Assembly: GCF_020480685.1 (NCBI RefSeq)
Contig: NZ_JAJAFU010000022.1
Location: 1 to 40,187 of the forward strand
Origin: Deferrivibrio essentukiensis
Lineage (GTDB): Bacteria > Chrysiogenota > Deferribacteres > Deferribacterales > Deferrivibrionaceae
Length of the DNA: 40,187 nt
Direction of reading: 5' to 3'
Positions 1-7,858 of the stretch are shown one piece after another (the first letter of the stretch is position 1; each line of letters opens with the position of its first letter). The notes under the pieces were generated by a model. That model was given only the letters and a program-made list of their open reading frames with translations, ran no database searches and was not told the DNA's origin. The position numbers and the translations under genes are program-made.

Positions 1-19
1 TTTTTTATCTCAAAAAGTA

Positions 20-47
20 TTGACAGTGACCTTTTTCGTGGTATTAT
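20..47 (+). promoter_or_regulatory. Sigma-70-type promoter of the rhodanese gene
   Basis: TTGACA at 20-25 is a perfect -35 hexamer. A 16-bp spacer separates it from TATTAT at 42-47. Transcription would start near 54, giving a 5' leader of about 24 nt that carries the Shine-Dalgarno AGGAGG just before the ATG at 78. Seen directly in the sequence; activity is inferred. Confidence 0.7.
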
Positions 48-77
48 TTTAATACAGAATTTTATTAGGAGGCATGT

Positions 78-1286
78 ATGTCAAAAAGTTTCAAAAAACT
101 CACTATGTTAGTATCCGTTTTAGCACTCTTTATTTTTGCAAGCTGTGCTCAAAAAGCTCAGGTTAAGCCTGAGGGGGAAAAAGCTAAAGGCCCATCCGTT
201 ATGGAGCAGGTCAAAGCAGCAGGATTTGAAATAGTCGATTATGACTATGTAAAGGCAAAAGTAGGAAATGGACTTAGAAAGTTTAATCAAGTAGTAATCA
301 TTGATGCAAGGCCGGAAAGAAAATACGACTCAGGTCACATTCCAAGTGCCATCAATATCCCTGACACAAAATTTGACAAGTTTTATCCACAGCTTGAAGA
401 GCTTAAGGTAACTAAAGATACCGAATTAGTCGTTTACTGCGGAGGTTTTAACTGTATCAAAAGTTATAATGACGCAAAATACTTAAGGGACAAAGGCTTT
501 AAAAATATCAAAGTCTACCTTGCTGGTGACCCTGATTGGTCTCAGAAAAATTTTATGGAAATCAGCTTTGACTATGCAAAATCATTACTTAGCAAAGGTG
601 TATTGTTTGTAGATGCAAGACCTGACAGAGTTTACGCAAAAGGAACAATCCCAGGGGCCATCAATATCCCTGACACTAAATTTTTGAAAGACCCAGCACC
701 TTTTATGAGTATGCTTCCAGCCGATAAGAATACTCAAATTGTTGTATTCTGTGGTGGATACGCATGTGTAAAATCTCATAAAGTAGCAGAAAAACTTTAT
801 GAAATGGGTTACAAAAAAGTATTGGTTTATGCAGGAGGAGAGCCTGAATGGAAAGAAAAAGGTGAGCAAATTTTAAAGCCGGGTGAAAAAGCTGATATGG
901 TAGCAGCTAAAACTGCTGCACCAACTGCAAGTGCAATCAAAGCCGGAGCAGATGAAGGTACTGTTGATAAAGAATTTTTCAAATCATTAATAGATAGCAG
1001 ACCTGACAATATTGTAATAGTAGATGTTAGATCACCTTCTGAGTTTCAAGCTGGTCATGTAAACGGTGCAATCAATATTCCTGTTGATGATATGTATAAA
1101 GATTGTAATCTTGTCACTTCAAAATTACCAAAAGATAAATATGTTATATTTATGTGTGCGACCGGTGGTCGTGCTGGAGAAATGTATTTTGGTCTGAAGG
1201 AAGACTGTAAATATCCTGAAATGAGCAGACTTTATTTTTTAGATGCCCATGTTGATTATTCCAGCGGGAAATGTGAAATTAAGTAA
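78..1286 (+). CDS. Lipoprotein with three rhodanese-like domains
   Basis: A 402-residue exported sulfur-carrier-type protein. The N-terminus is a lipoprotein signal peptide (basic MSKSFKK, hydrophobic core, lipobox FASC with the lipidated Cys at residue 23). Three rhodanese homology domains follow, at about 45-155, 165-265 and 295-400. Each has the DARP or DVRSP strand, a GHI/GTI/GHV turn and an INIP motif. Putative active-site cysteines are C121 (CGGFNC), C215 (CGGYAC) and C360 (CATGGRAG). The first two loops resemble each other and carry a second Cys, while the third is closer to a classical loop. The lipid anchor implies a membrane-facing periplasmic location. Rhodaneses move sulfane sulfur from thiosulfate or polysulfide to acceptors, but the substrate here is unknown. 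It has its own promoter and lies directly upstream of an octaheme cytochrome, which suggests joint work in periplasmic sulfur chemistry (inference). The start is set by AGGAGG. Confidence 0.9.
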   Translation: MSKSFKKLTMLVSVLALFIFASCAQKAQVKPEGEKAKGPSVMEQVKAAGFEIVDYDYVKAKVGNGLRKFNQVVIIDARPERKYDSGHIPSAINIPDTKFDKFYPQLEELKVTKDTELVVYCGGFNCIKSYNDAKYLRDKGFKNIKVYLAGDPDWSQKNFMEISFDYAKSLLSKGVLFVDARPDRVYAKGTIPGAINIPDTKFLKDPAPFMSMLPADKNTQIVVFCGGYACVKSHKVAEKLYEMGYKKVLVYAGGEPEWKEKGEQILKPGEKADMVAAKTAAPTASAIKAGADEGTVDKEFFKSLIDSRPDNIVIVDVRSPSEFQAGHVNGAINIPVDDMYKDCNLVTSKLPKDKYVIFMCATGGRAGEMYFGLKEDCKYPEMSRLYFLDAHVDYSSGKCEIK

Positions 1287-1297
1287 TTTTATTTTTT

Positions 1298-1326
1298 AAA
1301 GGGCAGCCTATCGGGCTGCCTTTTTT
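1298..1326 (+). terminator. Intrinsic terminator or intercistronic hairpin after the rhodanese gene
   Basis: GGCAGCC (1302-1308) pairs with GGCTGCC (1314-1320) around a five-base loop. Six T follow at 1321-1326, and flanking A/T bases can extend the stem. It ends only 30 bp before the cytochrome ATG, so it probably attenuates rather than fully separates the two genes. Confidence 0.85.
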
Positions 1327-1356
1327 GCATTTCATTAAAGATAGGGAGGTAACACT

Positions 1357-2838
1357 ATGAAAAAGCTTTTATTTTTTATTTTGTTAGTTTTGTCATTTTC
1401 AGTTTATTGCTTTGCAGATGGTTACGTGTTAAGTGATGATTATTACAAATCTGATGCTTACTCAAAGTACAAGTCAAGAAGTGCACGTAAAGCTAACCCT
1501 CACACTAAATTAACCGGATACACAGGTGCATACTACTGCGAAAAATGTCACGAAGGTGCAATTAAAGAAGTAATGAACTCCTCTCATTACAAGTGGGCAG
1601 GCCCTGTTCCTGCTAATTATCTTAAAGATAATGATGGTAAATTTGTTACCGGTGGCAAGGAAGTCGGCAAAAAGTATAAAATAGGAAACTGTCCAGGAGC
1701 ATATCCGCTTGCCAATTATCTTGGTATGCTTCCCAACAAAGATGGAAAAATGGTAGGGATGGGCTGCGGTAATTGTCATATCGGTGGTGGTTTTCCACCA
1801 GCAGATTTTGAAAAAGCTACTTTTGAACAAAAAAATGCAATTGAGTGTCTTTATTGTCACGCCGAAAATTACGATAAATCTAAAAGAACCGTTATTAAGG
1901 TTGGTGAAAAAGATGGCAATCCAATATTAAGACTTACTCAAGATATGAGTGATAAGGCGTTACAGTCTGTTGGCAGACCTACCAATGATGCTTGTATGAG
2001 ATGCCATTATACTGCAGGTGGTGGACCATTATTTAAAAGAGGTGTTGATTATGCCAGTGATGTGGATGTGCACGCTGCAAAAGGTCTGATGTGCGTAGAC
2101 TGCCACACCAAAAGGCCAAGGACTGACCATGGTATGATAAGGGGGGCAGGTCTGAACAATTGGGCTTACGACCATTATCTTGACACAGAATCTTGCGTAA
2201 GATGCCACACAGGCCAAATTCACAAGGATGAAATCTACAATAAATGTAGTGCTGTTGCCTGTGTAACTTGTCATGTAGGTAAAACAGGAGGGCTTGTCCA
2301 TAAAGATTTCAGCCAGCTGCACCAGAGTGAAAAAAGTGGTTTCTGGCTGTTTAAAGTAGTTGTAAAAGATGAACATTCTGTGCCAGTAGAGTATATGTGG
2401 TGGGATAAAACTACCAGTGAAAAACTTACCCCTACCGGTGGCAAAAATATAAAAGGCAGCAAAATTTATCCTTTCAAAAAATATACATCAAGAATCCCTG
2501 TTGATAAAGATGGCAACAGATTGCCAATCAAACTTGGCTTGGTTACCAAGGGAGGACCTGGCGAAGATAAAAACGGCAACGGAGTTGGAGATAACCTTGA
2601 AAAAGCTATCTTCATAGGTGAAAAATTAGGGACTATGGCAAATGGAAAACCTGATAAACCATTTTTAAAGGAATCCTCTTTCGTAGGCTTTAAAGATGTA
2701 ACTGAATATTTTTCTGTTAGCCACGGTATTCAGCCAAAAGAAAAAGCTCTTAAATGTTCAAGCTGTCATGGTGAAAATCCTGTGATAGACTGGAATAAGT
2801 TTGGCGGTAAAAATCCGGTATCAATAACAGATAAATAA
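1357..2838 (+). CDS. Periplasmic octaheme cytochrome c, tetrathionate-reductase (OTR)-like
   Basis: A 493-residue exported cytochrome with a Sec signal peptide (about residues 1-20, ending CFA). It has exactly eight CxxCH heme-binding motifs: 61-65, 137-141, 154-158, 213-217, 246-250, 280-284, 302-306 and 467-471. The order (first heme followed by VMNSSHYKW, then CGNCH and CLYCH close together, a central group, and an isolated last heme near the C-terminus) resembles the octaheme tetrathionate-reductase family, whose members reduce tetrathionate, nitrite or hydroxylamine in vitro. That assignment is from memory of the family and is moderate. A Lys, Cys or other ligand at a catalytic heme cannot be fixed by eye. 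SD GGGAGG lies 8 nt before the ATG. No promoter fits between the upstream hairpin and this gene, so it is probably expressed by read-through from the rhodanese promoter. The rhodanese neighbour favours a sulfur-compound substrate (inference). Confidence 0.85.
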   Translation: MKKLLFFILLVLSFSVYCFADGYVLSDDYYKSDAYSKYKSRSARKANPHTKLTGYTGAYYCEKCHEGAIKEVMNSSHYKWAGPVPANYLKDNDGKFVTGGKEVGKKYKIGNCPGAYPLANYLGMLPNKDGKMVGMGCGNCHIGGGFPPADFEKATFEQKNAIECLYCHAENYDKSKRTVIKVGEKDGNPILRLTQDMSDKALQSVGRPTNDACMRCHYTAGGGPLFKRGVDYASDVDVHAAKGLMCVDCHTKRPRTDHGMIRGAGLNNWAYDHYLDTESCVRCHTGQIHKDEIYNKCSAVACVTCHVGKTGGLVHKDFSQLHQSEKSGFWLFKVVVKDEHSVPVEYMWWDKTTSEKLTPTGGKNIKGSKIYPFKKYTSRIPVDKDGNRLPIKLGLVTKGGPGEDKNGNGVGDNLEKAIFIGEKLGTMANGKPDKPFLKESSFVGFKDVTEYFSVSHGIQPKEKALKCSSCHGENPVIDWNKFGGKNPVSITDK

Positions 2839-2843
2839 TTTTT

Positions 2844-2868
2844 AGGGGGCTCTTGCCCCCTCTATTTT
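2844..2868 (+). terminator. Intrinsic terminator after the octaheme cytochrome
   Basis: AGGGGGC (2844-2850) pairs with GCCCCCT (2855-2861) around a TCTT loop, followed by CTATTTTAT. The weak U tract lies on the plus strand only. It sits between convergent genes; the opposite strand ends at 2867. Confidence 0.7.
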
Positions 2869-3922
2869 ATATGCTGTTAACCAAATTAATATATTCTTGA
2901 TAAAATTTATCATCGGAAAATATAAAAGTTTTTTTAGAGTGATTTTTTATTTTTTCAGCTAAATCTATATAATTATCAAATTGATATACATTTTCTTTTT
3001 CAACAAGCTCAGGCAGCGTACCGATATTTGATACTACCAAAGGGACTCCGCATGCCATAATCTCCATCCCTACTCTGCATATTGTTTCTGAGCCTACAGA
3101 GGCAACAACCCCCAAATCAAAACTATTTAACACAGAAGGGATATCATCCCTAAATCCTGCAAATTTTGTTATATTGTCTATTTTATGAGCTACCAATTTT
3201 TCCTGCAACTGACTTTTGGATATAATCGAATCAAAACCCACAATAAACAATTTTATATTATTAAAACCCTCTTCATTATAAAGGTGTGATATCGCTTTAA
3301 TCAGTATTTCATGCCCTTTCACTGGGTCAAATCTCCCAACAATCCCCACTACAAAGTCTTCCTCTTTGAAGTTAAACTCTTTTCTTATTCTATTTCTTTC
3401 AATATGGTCCGGATAAAACTTTCTCGTATCAACGCCACCATATATAACTTCAATTTTATCCGTATTTATCCCCATCTGTAAGTAATAATTTTTTATTTTA
3501 TTACTTGAAGTTATTATTTTATCGCACCATCTGTCGTGTATAATCTTATTGAATACGTCTGTAGATGGCTTTCGCTGATCACCTCGTGTACGGATAAGTT
3601 TAAAGTTTGAGTTTTTAAACCTGTTGAATGCAAACCACCAAAAAAACTCACCTCTATGGCAATTTATTATTTCAGGCTTATACTCTTTTATAAATACTGA
3701 AAGTTCACTCTGATTTTTATAAAATATAAGTGGATTATTACTGTTTAAATTCAATTCTAATACTTCTAATCCATGCTCACAGGCTTTTTTGATAGGGGGT
3801 GAGCCGGGCAGGCCCAAAACTACAACTTTATGCCCGTGCTCTTGCAAAATACGTGATAAGTTTACTGCATACCATGCAGTAGCATTATACCACCTAACAT
3901 TTATGACCTGCAAAAACTTCAT
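2867..3922 (-). CDS. Family 4 glycosyltransferase (GT-B fold)
   Basis: A 351-residue glycosyltransferase of the GT4 type. The N-terminal acceptor domain starts [17 protein letters not shown], and the C-terminal nucleotide-sugar domain has VVGIVGRFDPVKG (about 191-203). The EX7E element is E279...E287 within SETICRVGMEIMACGVPLV, where the acidic residues contact the donor sugar in retaining GT4 enzymes. There is no signal peptide or clear membrane segment, so it is cytoplasmic or peripheral. The start ATG shares one base with the ftsZ stop (TAATG), so it is translationally coupled and is the last gene of the dcw operon. Donor and acceptor are unknown; lipopolysaccharide or another envelope glycan is plausible from the family and context. 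This gene is not part of the standard dcw set. Confidence 0.85.
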   Translation of the reverse strand: MKFLQVINVRWYNATAWYAVNLSRILQEHGHKVVVLGLPGSPPIKKACEHGLEVLELNLNSNNPLIFYKNQSELSVFIKEYKPEIINCHRGEFFWWFAFNRFKNSNFKLIRTRGDQRKPSTDVFNKIIHDRWCDKIITSSNKIKNYYLQMGINTDKIEVIYGGVDTRKFYPDHIERNRIRKEFNFKEEDFVVGIVGRFDPVKGHEILIKAISHLYNEEGFNNIKLFIVGFDSIISKSQLQEKLVAHKIDNITKFAGFRDDIPSVLNSFDLGVVASVGSETICRVGMEIMACGVPLVVSNIGTLPELVEKENVYQFDNYIDLAEKIKNHSKKTFIFSDDKFYQEYINLVNSI

Positions 3923-5055
3923 TAATCTACTTGTTTTCTTATGTAAGTCGGTATTTCAAACTCCTCTTCATCAAAATCATCCAACGTCTTTAAGCCCCTA
4001 TCTATATTTCTGATACTTTGAACCTTTTTTATAATTTTTGAGGCCTCCGGAGTCGTATTTTTGATATACTCATCCATTTTTACGGTTTTCTGAGTTTCTT
4101 TTACCCTGCCAAGCCCAGTAGCCACGACAGTTACCTTGATCTGCCCCTGATATTTATCATCAATTACCACACCCTTATAAATAGCGGCATCCTCACCGGA
4201 ATTTTCATATATATATTGAGCAATATTTTGTATTTCATACATAGTTACATCTTGACCACCGGTAATATTTATCAATATACCTTCGGCACCTTTTATATTT
4301 GCATCAGCAAGCAGAGGGCTCATTAAAGCCTTTTTAGCGGCTTCAATATCTCTATTCTCACCGCTTGCTTGACCAATACCCATAAGAGCCATCCCTTTAG
4401 ACTCCATAATTGCTCTGACATCCGCAAAATCCACATTGATATAACCTTCACTGTTAATAGTGTCCGAAATACCTTGAACACCTTGCCTTAAAACATCATC
4501 TGCAATTCTGAAAGCCTCAGTAAAGGAAGTGTTCTTATCAATAATATCAAGCAGCCTATCATTTGGAACAGCAATAAATGTGTCCACATGCTCTTTCAAA
4601 AATTTTAACCCCTGCTCTGCAAACTCATTCCTCCTTTTACCTTCCCAGTAAAAAGGCTTTGATACTACTGCCACTGTAAGTGCTCCCATGTCCTTTGCAA
4701 TACTTGCAATTACAGCCGCAGCACCTGTACCTGTACCGCCACCCATTCCAGCAGTAACAAACACTAAATCCGCACCTCTTAAAGCATCTTCAATACTTTC
4801 GGCATCTTCTACGGCAGCTTTCCTTCCTACCTCTGGATTACCACCTGCACCCAAACCCTTTGTAAGGTTTGTCCCCAGCTGAATCTTAACCGGAGCCAAG
4901 TTTTTTGATAAAGCCTGAGCATCAGTGTTAGCTGAAATAAATTCAACCCCCTCGATGCCTGACTTAATCATGTTGTTGATGGCATTGCCGCCCGCTCCGC
5001 CAACTCCGATAACCTTAATTACCGCACCACTGTTAAAAGTTTCAAATTCAAACAT
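3922..5055 (-). CDS. ftsZ: Cell division protein FtsZ
   Basis: The tubulin-like GTPase that polymerises into the cytokinetic ring. At 377 residues it is of normal length. It has the N-terminal [13 protein letters not shown] nucleotide loop (17-29), the tubulin signature GGGTGTG (105-111) and the T7 synergy loop [11 protein letters not shown] (207-217), which supplies the catalytic aspartates. A variable linker leads to the conserved C-terminal peptide [10 protein letters not shown], which docks FtsA and other partners. The ATG is preceded by a GGGGGTGAG Shine-Dalgarno and lies 18 bp after ftsA. The gene downstream, a glycosyltransferase, overlaps the stop by one base. Confidence 0.99.
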   Translation of the reverse strand: MFEFETFNSGAVIKVIGVGGAGGNAINNMIKSGIEGVEFISANTDAQALSKNLAPVKIQLGTNLTKGLGAGGNPEVGRKAAVEDAESIEDALRGADLVFVTAGMGGGTGTGAAAVIASIAKDMGALTVAVVSKPFYWEGKRRNEFAEQGLKFLKEHVDTFIAVPNDRLLDIIDKNTSFTEAFRIADDVLRQGVQGISDTINSEGYINVDFADVRAIMESKGMALMGIGQASGENRDIEAAKKALMSPLLADANIKGAEGILINITGGQDVTMYEIQNIAQYIYENSGEDAAIYKGVVIDDKYQGQIKVTVVATGLGRVKETQKTVKMDEYIKNTTPEASKIIKKVQSIRNIDRGLKTLDDFDEEEFEIPTYIRKQVD

Positions 5056-5073
5056 ATGCTCACCCCCGTTTAT

Positions 5074-6303
5074 TTAGAAGAACTCGCCAAACCAGCTCTT
5101 CATTCTTTTTAACACTTGTGAAAAAACTTTTTCATCACTACCTTTAGATATTTTTACCTGTTGATGCCCTTTTTTAGCAGCGTGGATTGCCAAACCAACA
5201 CCGGTAGCATAAACAGGATCATCCACCAAATCTTTCAATCCATACACATTTAATGGCTTACCTACCCTTACGGGAAGCTCAAAAATTGACTGAGCCAAAT
5301 ATTCTATGCCATTAAGATTAGACAAACCGCCAGTAACAACAACACCAGCCCCCAAAAACTCAATAAGCTGTTTTTTTTGCAATTCACCTAAAAACATTTG
5401 AAAAATCTCTTCACATCTTGCCTGTAAAATCTGTGTCAAAACAGGCTTAGAAATTTTTCTTGGTGGTCTTCCACCAACAGATGGGACTGCTATGGTTTCG
5501 TCGGCAGTTGTAGGAAGCCACACAGAGCCATAGAGTTTTTTTAACTTTTCCGCTTCAGATTCAGGTGTATTTAGCCCAATGGATAAATCTCTGGTAAAAT
5601 TATTACCCCCCAACTGTAATACCGCTGTATGACAAACAGCTCCCCTTTTAAATACTGCCATATCTGTTGTACCACCGCCGCCATCTATAAGGCAAACACC
5701 AATCTCTCTTTCATCATCTGACAACACTGCTTCACTTGAAGCAAGCTGCTCCAAAACTATATCATCTACGGAAATATTGGCCCTTTCGCAGCTTTTTAAT
5801 ATATTTTTCGCACTGCTGACAGCACCAGTAACTATATGAACATCAACTTCAAGCCTTATTCCATTCATTCCAATAGGGTCTTTTATTTCAGTTTGCCCAT
5901 CAAGAACATATTGCTGGGGGATGACATGCAGGACTTCACAACCTAATGGGATATCTACAGCAGAAGCTGATTCTATAACCCTATCCACATCTTTAGCTGT
6001 CACTTCTCTATTTTTTACAGCAATTATCCCCCTTGAGTTAAAACTCTTGATATGTCCGCCTGCAATGCCTGCGCACACGCTTTTAATCTGAACCCCAGAA
6101 ACTTTTTCTGCTTCTCTTACTGCCTCAGTTATTGAGTTTACGGTTGCATCAATGTTTATAACTACCCCTTTTCTCAATCCAACGCTCGGAGCTGTCCCAA
6201 CCCCAATGACATCAAGGGAATCATCTTGATTTTTCTTAACCACCACTACACATACTTTTGTGGTGCCAATATCAAGCCCAACATATACATTTTCCTGCTT
6301 CAT
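5074..6303 (-). CDS. ftsA: Cell division protein FtsA
   Basis: An actin-like ATPase that tethers FtsZ to the inner membrane and recruits later division proteins. 409 residues. Phosphate-1 motif GLDIGTTKV (9-17), phosphate-2 motif LIDGGGGTTDMAVF (205-218) and adenosine motif GVVVTGGLSNL (330-340) are visible, with the FtsA-specific 1C (SHS2) domain at about 85-165. The C-terminus (about 396-409, VLKRMKSWFGEFF) is the amphipathic membrane-targeting helix. It overlaps ftsQ by 4 bp (ATGA), so it is translationally coupled. Confidence 0.98.
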   Translation of the reverse strand: MKQENVYVGLDIGTTKVCVVVVKKNQDDSLDVIGVGTAPSVGLRKGVVINIDATVNSITEAVREAEKVSGVQIKSVCAGIAGGHIKSFNSRGIIAVKNREVTAKDVDRVIESASAVDIPLGCEVLHVIPQQYVLDGQTEIKDPIGMNGIRLEVDVHIVTGAVSSAKNILKSCERANISVDDIVLEQLASSEAVLSDDEREIGVCLIDGGGGTTDMAVFKRGAVCHTAVLQLGGNNFTRDLSIGLNTPESEAEKLKKLYGSVWLPTTADETIAVPSVGGRPPRKISKPVLTQILQARCEEIFQMFLGELQKKQLIEFLGAGVVVTGGLSNLNGIEYLAQSIFELPVRVGKPLNVYGLKDLVDDPVYATGVGLAIHAAKKGHQQVKISKGSDEKVFSQVLKRMKSWFGEFF

Positions 6304-6971
6304 AATCTAACTCCGTCAACATAGATTCTATTCTTAATCCTTAAATCAACATAATTAACCTTTTTATATCTTTTTAATATATTATTAAGCCTTTCCGCTG
6401 ATTTAACAAAACTACCACCATCATAACCGGCTTTAATTATAATCTCTCCATCAGTCATTTTAATATACGAATCCATTAACTCTATTTTTTCCATTTTTGA
6501 CAAATAATTGTTGTCATAAAAACTCTTAAACTTTTTCAAATTATCCTTCCAATAATTACCATACACAATAATCTTGCTTTCTTGTTTCTTTGCCTTTAAA
6601 TAACTATCATCAGAAAGGTAGCTATAAACAACCCCTCCCTTATTAAAGTCAAAAAGAGGTTTCTTTTCGTAAACAACTAATTTAATTTTTGAAGGATAAC
6701 TTTTGATTATCTCAACCTTTTCAACCCATTCGTCATTAAAAAAATGTGAGTAATCACTTTCGTTTACCTGAAAAATATTTTTACCAAGTATTTTTTTTGA
6801 AACACTATCCATTTTTTTTATATCAGCATTTAAAACACCAATAAGATTCACACTTTTGACTTCAAAATAAGGACTATTTAAAAACTCACTGATTACCCTA
6901 TTTGAGTAATACAGCAAAAAAGCCATAATTAAAATTAACACAAAAGCACCGAACCTTTTCATAATCTTCAT
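6300..6971 (-). CDS. ftsQ: Cell division protein FtsQ (POTRA domain)
   Basis: A 223-residue bitopic inner-membrane division protein that links the early ring to the FtsL/FtsI module. It has a short basic N-terminus, one membrane segment (about 8-28) and a periplasmic POTRA domain beginning at about residue 35 (FEVKSVNLIGV), then a beta domain. Sequence conservation is low, as is usual for FtsQ, so the call rests on topology plus position between ddl and ftsA. The first ATG shares a base with the ddl stop (TAATG). A second ATG three codons later (6962) is an equally possible start, since neither has a strong SD. Confidence 0.88.
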   Translation of the reverse strand: MKIMKRFGAFVLILIMAFLLYYSNRVISEFLNSPYFEVKSVNLIGVLNADIKKMDSVSKKILGKNIFQVNESDYSHFFNDEWVEKVEIIKSYPSKIKLVVYEKKPLFDFNKGGVVYSYLSDDSYLKAKKQESKIIVYGNYWKDNLKKFKSFYDNNYLSKMEKIELMDSYIKMTDGEIIIKAGYDGGSFVKSAERLNNILKRYKKVNYVDLRIKNRIYVDGVRL

Positions 6972-7858
6972 TAAGCAAGCTCCAACATCTTTTCAATAAG
7001 CTCTATAAAACTTAAGCCCGCCTTTCTCGCTGCATTCGGCAACAAGCTAGTTTCAGTCATACCTGGGCAAGTATTTACCTCTAAGACATAAAACTCATTG
7101 CCATCGTAAATAAAGTCAACTCTGGCAGCCGAAGTACATCCTAAAACCTTTACGGACTTTAGTGCCAACTCTTTTAAAACCTCAAGCTCATCAATACTTA
7201 AACCTGTCTCAAATATATATTCAGTCATCCCTTTGGTATATTTAGATTCATAGTCGTAAAATCCTTTTTTTGGTCTTATCCAAATAGGAGGAAAAACTTC
7301 ATCCCCAACTACGCTCACAGTTAACTCTTTGCCGTTTATAAACTTTTCTACAATTACTTTCGAGTCGTATTTAAATGCCAAATTAACGGCTTCAGAAAAA
7401 TCTTTCGCATTTTCAACAATACTTATCCCTATCGTAGAGCCTTCCCTTGCCGGTTTTACTACGCACTTTTCGAAAGGGGTATCAATATCTACATTGTTTT
7501 CCAAAACAACATAATCTGCAGTAGGGATGGCGTTTGCGACAAACACATATTTTGACAACACTTTATCAAATGCAACAGCGCTTGCTGCGACATTAGAGCC
7601 GGTATATTTTATGCCAAGTGTTTCAAGTAAGCCCTGTATGGTGCCATCCTCCCCAAATTTGCCATGAAGAGCATTAAAGCAAACATCAGGTTTTAACTCA
7701 ATAAGTGTTTGGGCAATACTTTTATCGACATCAACCAAAATCGCGTTGCTATAACCATTTTCAACAAGTGTATTGTATACCGCCTTGCCGGTCTTTAGAG
7801 ACACTTCCCTTTCACTTGACAGTCCGCCATACAAGACAACTATTTTTTTATCTTTCAT
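6971..7858 (-). CDS. ddl: D-alanine--D-alanine ligase
   Basis: An ATP-grasp enzyme that joins two D-alanines for the peptidoglycan pentapeptide. Visible motifs are VVLYGGLSSEREVSL near the N-terminus, FNALHGKFGEDGTIQG (D-Ala site), the VVKPAREGSTIGI ATP-grasp strand and EVNTCPGMTETSLLPNAA (metal and D-Ala binding). The open frame extends four codons upstream to a GTG at 7870. The ATG at 7858 is preferred because AGGTGG lies 8 nt ahead, giving 295 residues. It overlaps the 3' end of murC by 11 bp, so no murB lies between them, unlike many dcw clusters. Confidence 0.96.
   Translation of the reverse strand: MKDKKIVVLYGGLSSEREVSLKTGKAVYNTLVENGYSNAILVDVDKSIAQTLIELKPDVCFNALHGKFGEDGTIQGLLETLGIKYTGSNVAASAVAFDKVLSKYVFVANAIPTADYVVLENNVDIDTPFEKCVVKPAREGSTIGISIVENAKDFSEAVNLAFKYDSKVIVEKFINGKELTVSVVGDEVFPPIWIRPKKGFYDYESKYTKGMTEYIFETGLSIDELEVLKELALKSVKVLGCTSAARVDFIYDGNEFYVLEVNTCPGMTETSLLPNAARKAGLSFIELIEKMLELA

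Noticed and set aside
585-869. Minus-strand ORF inside the rhodanese gene, and similar antisense ORFs throughout
   Set aside because: They mirror well-supported genes, have no SD and show low-complexity shadow composition.
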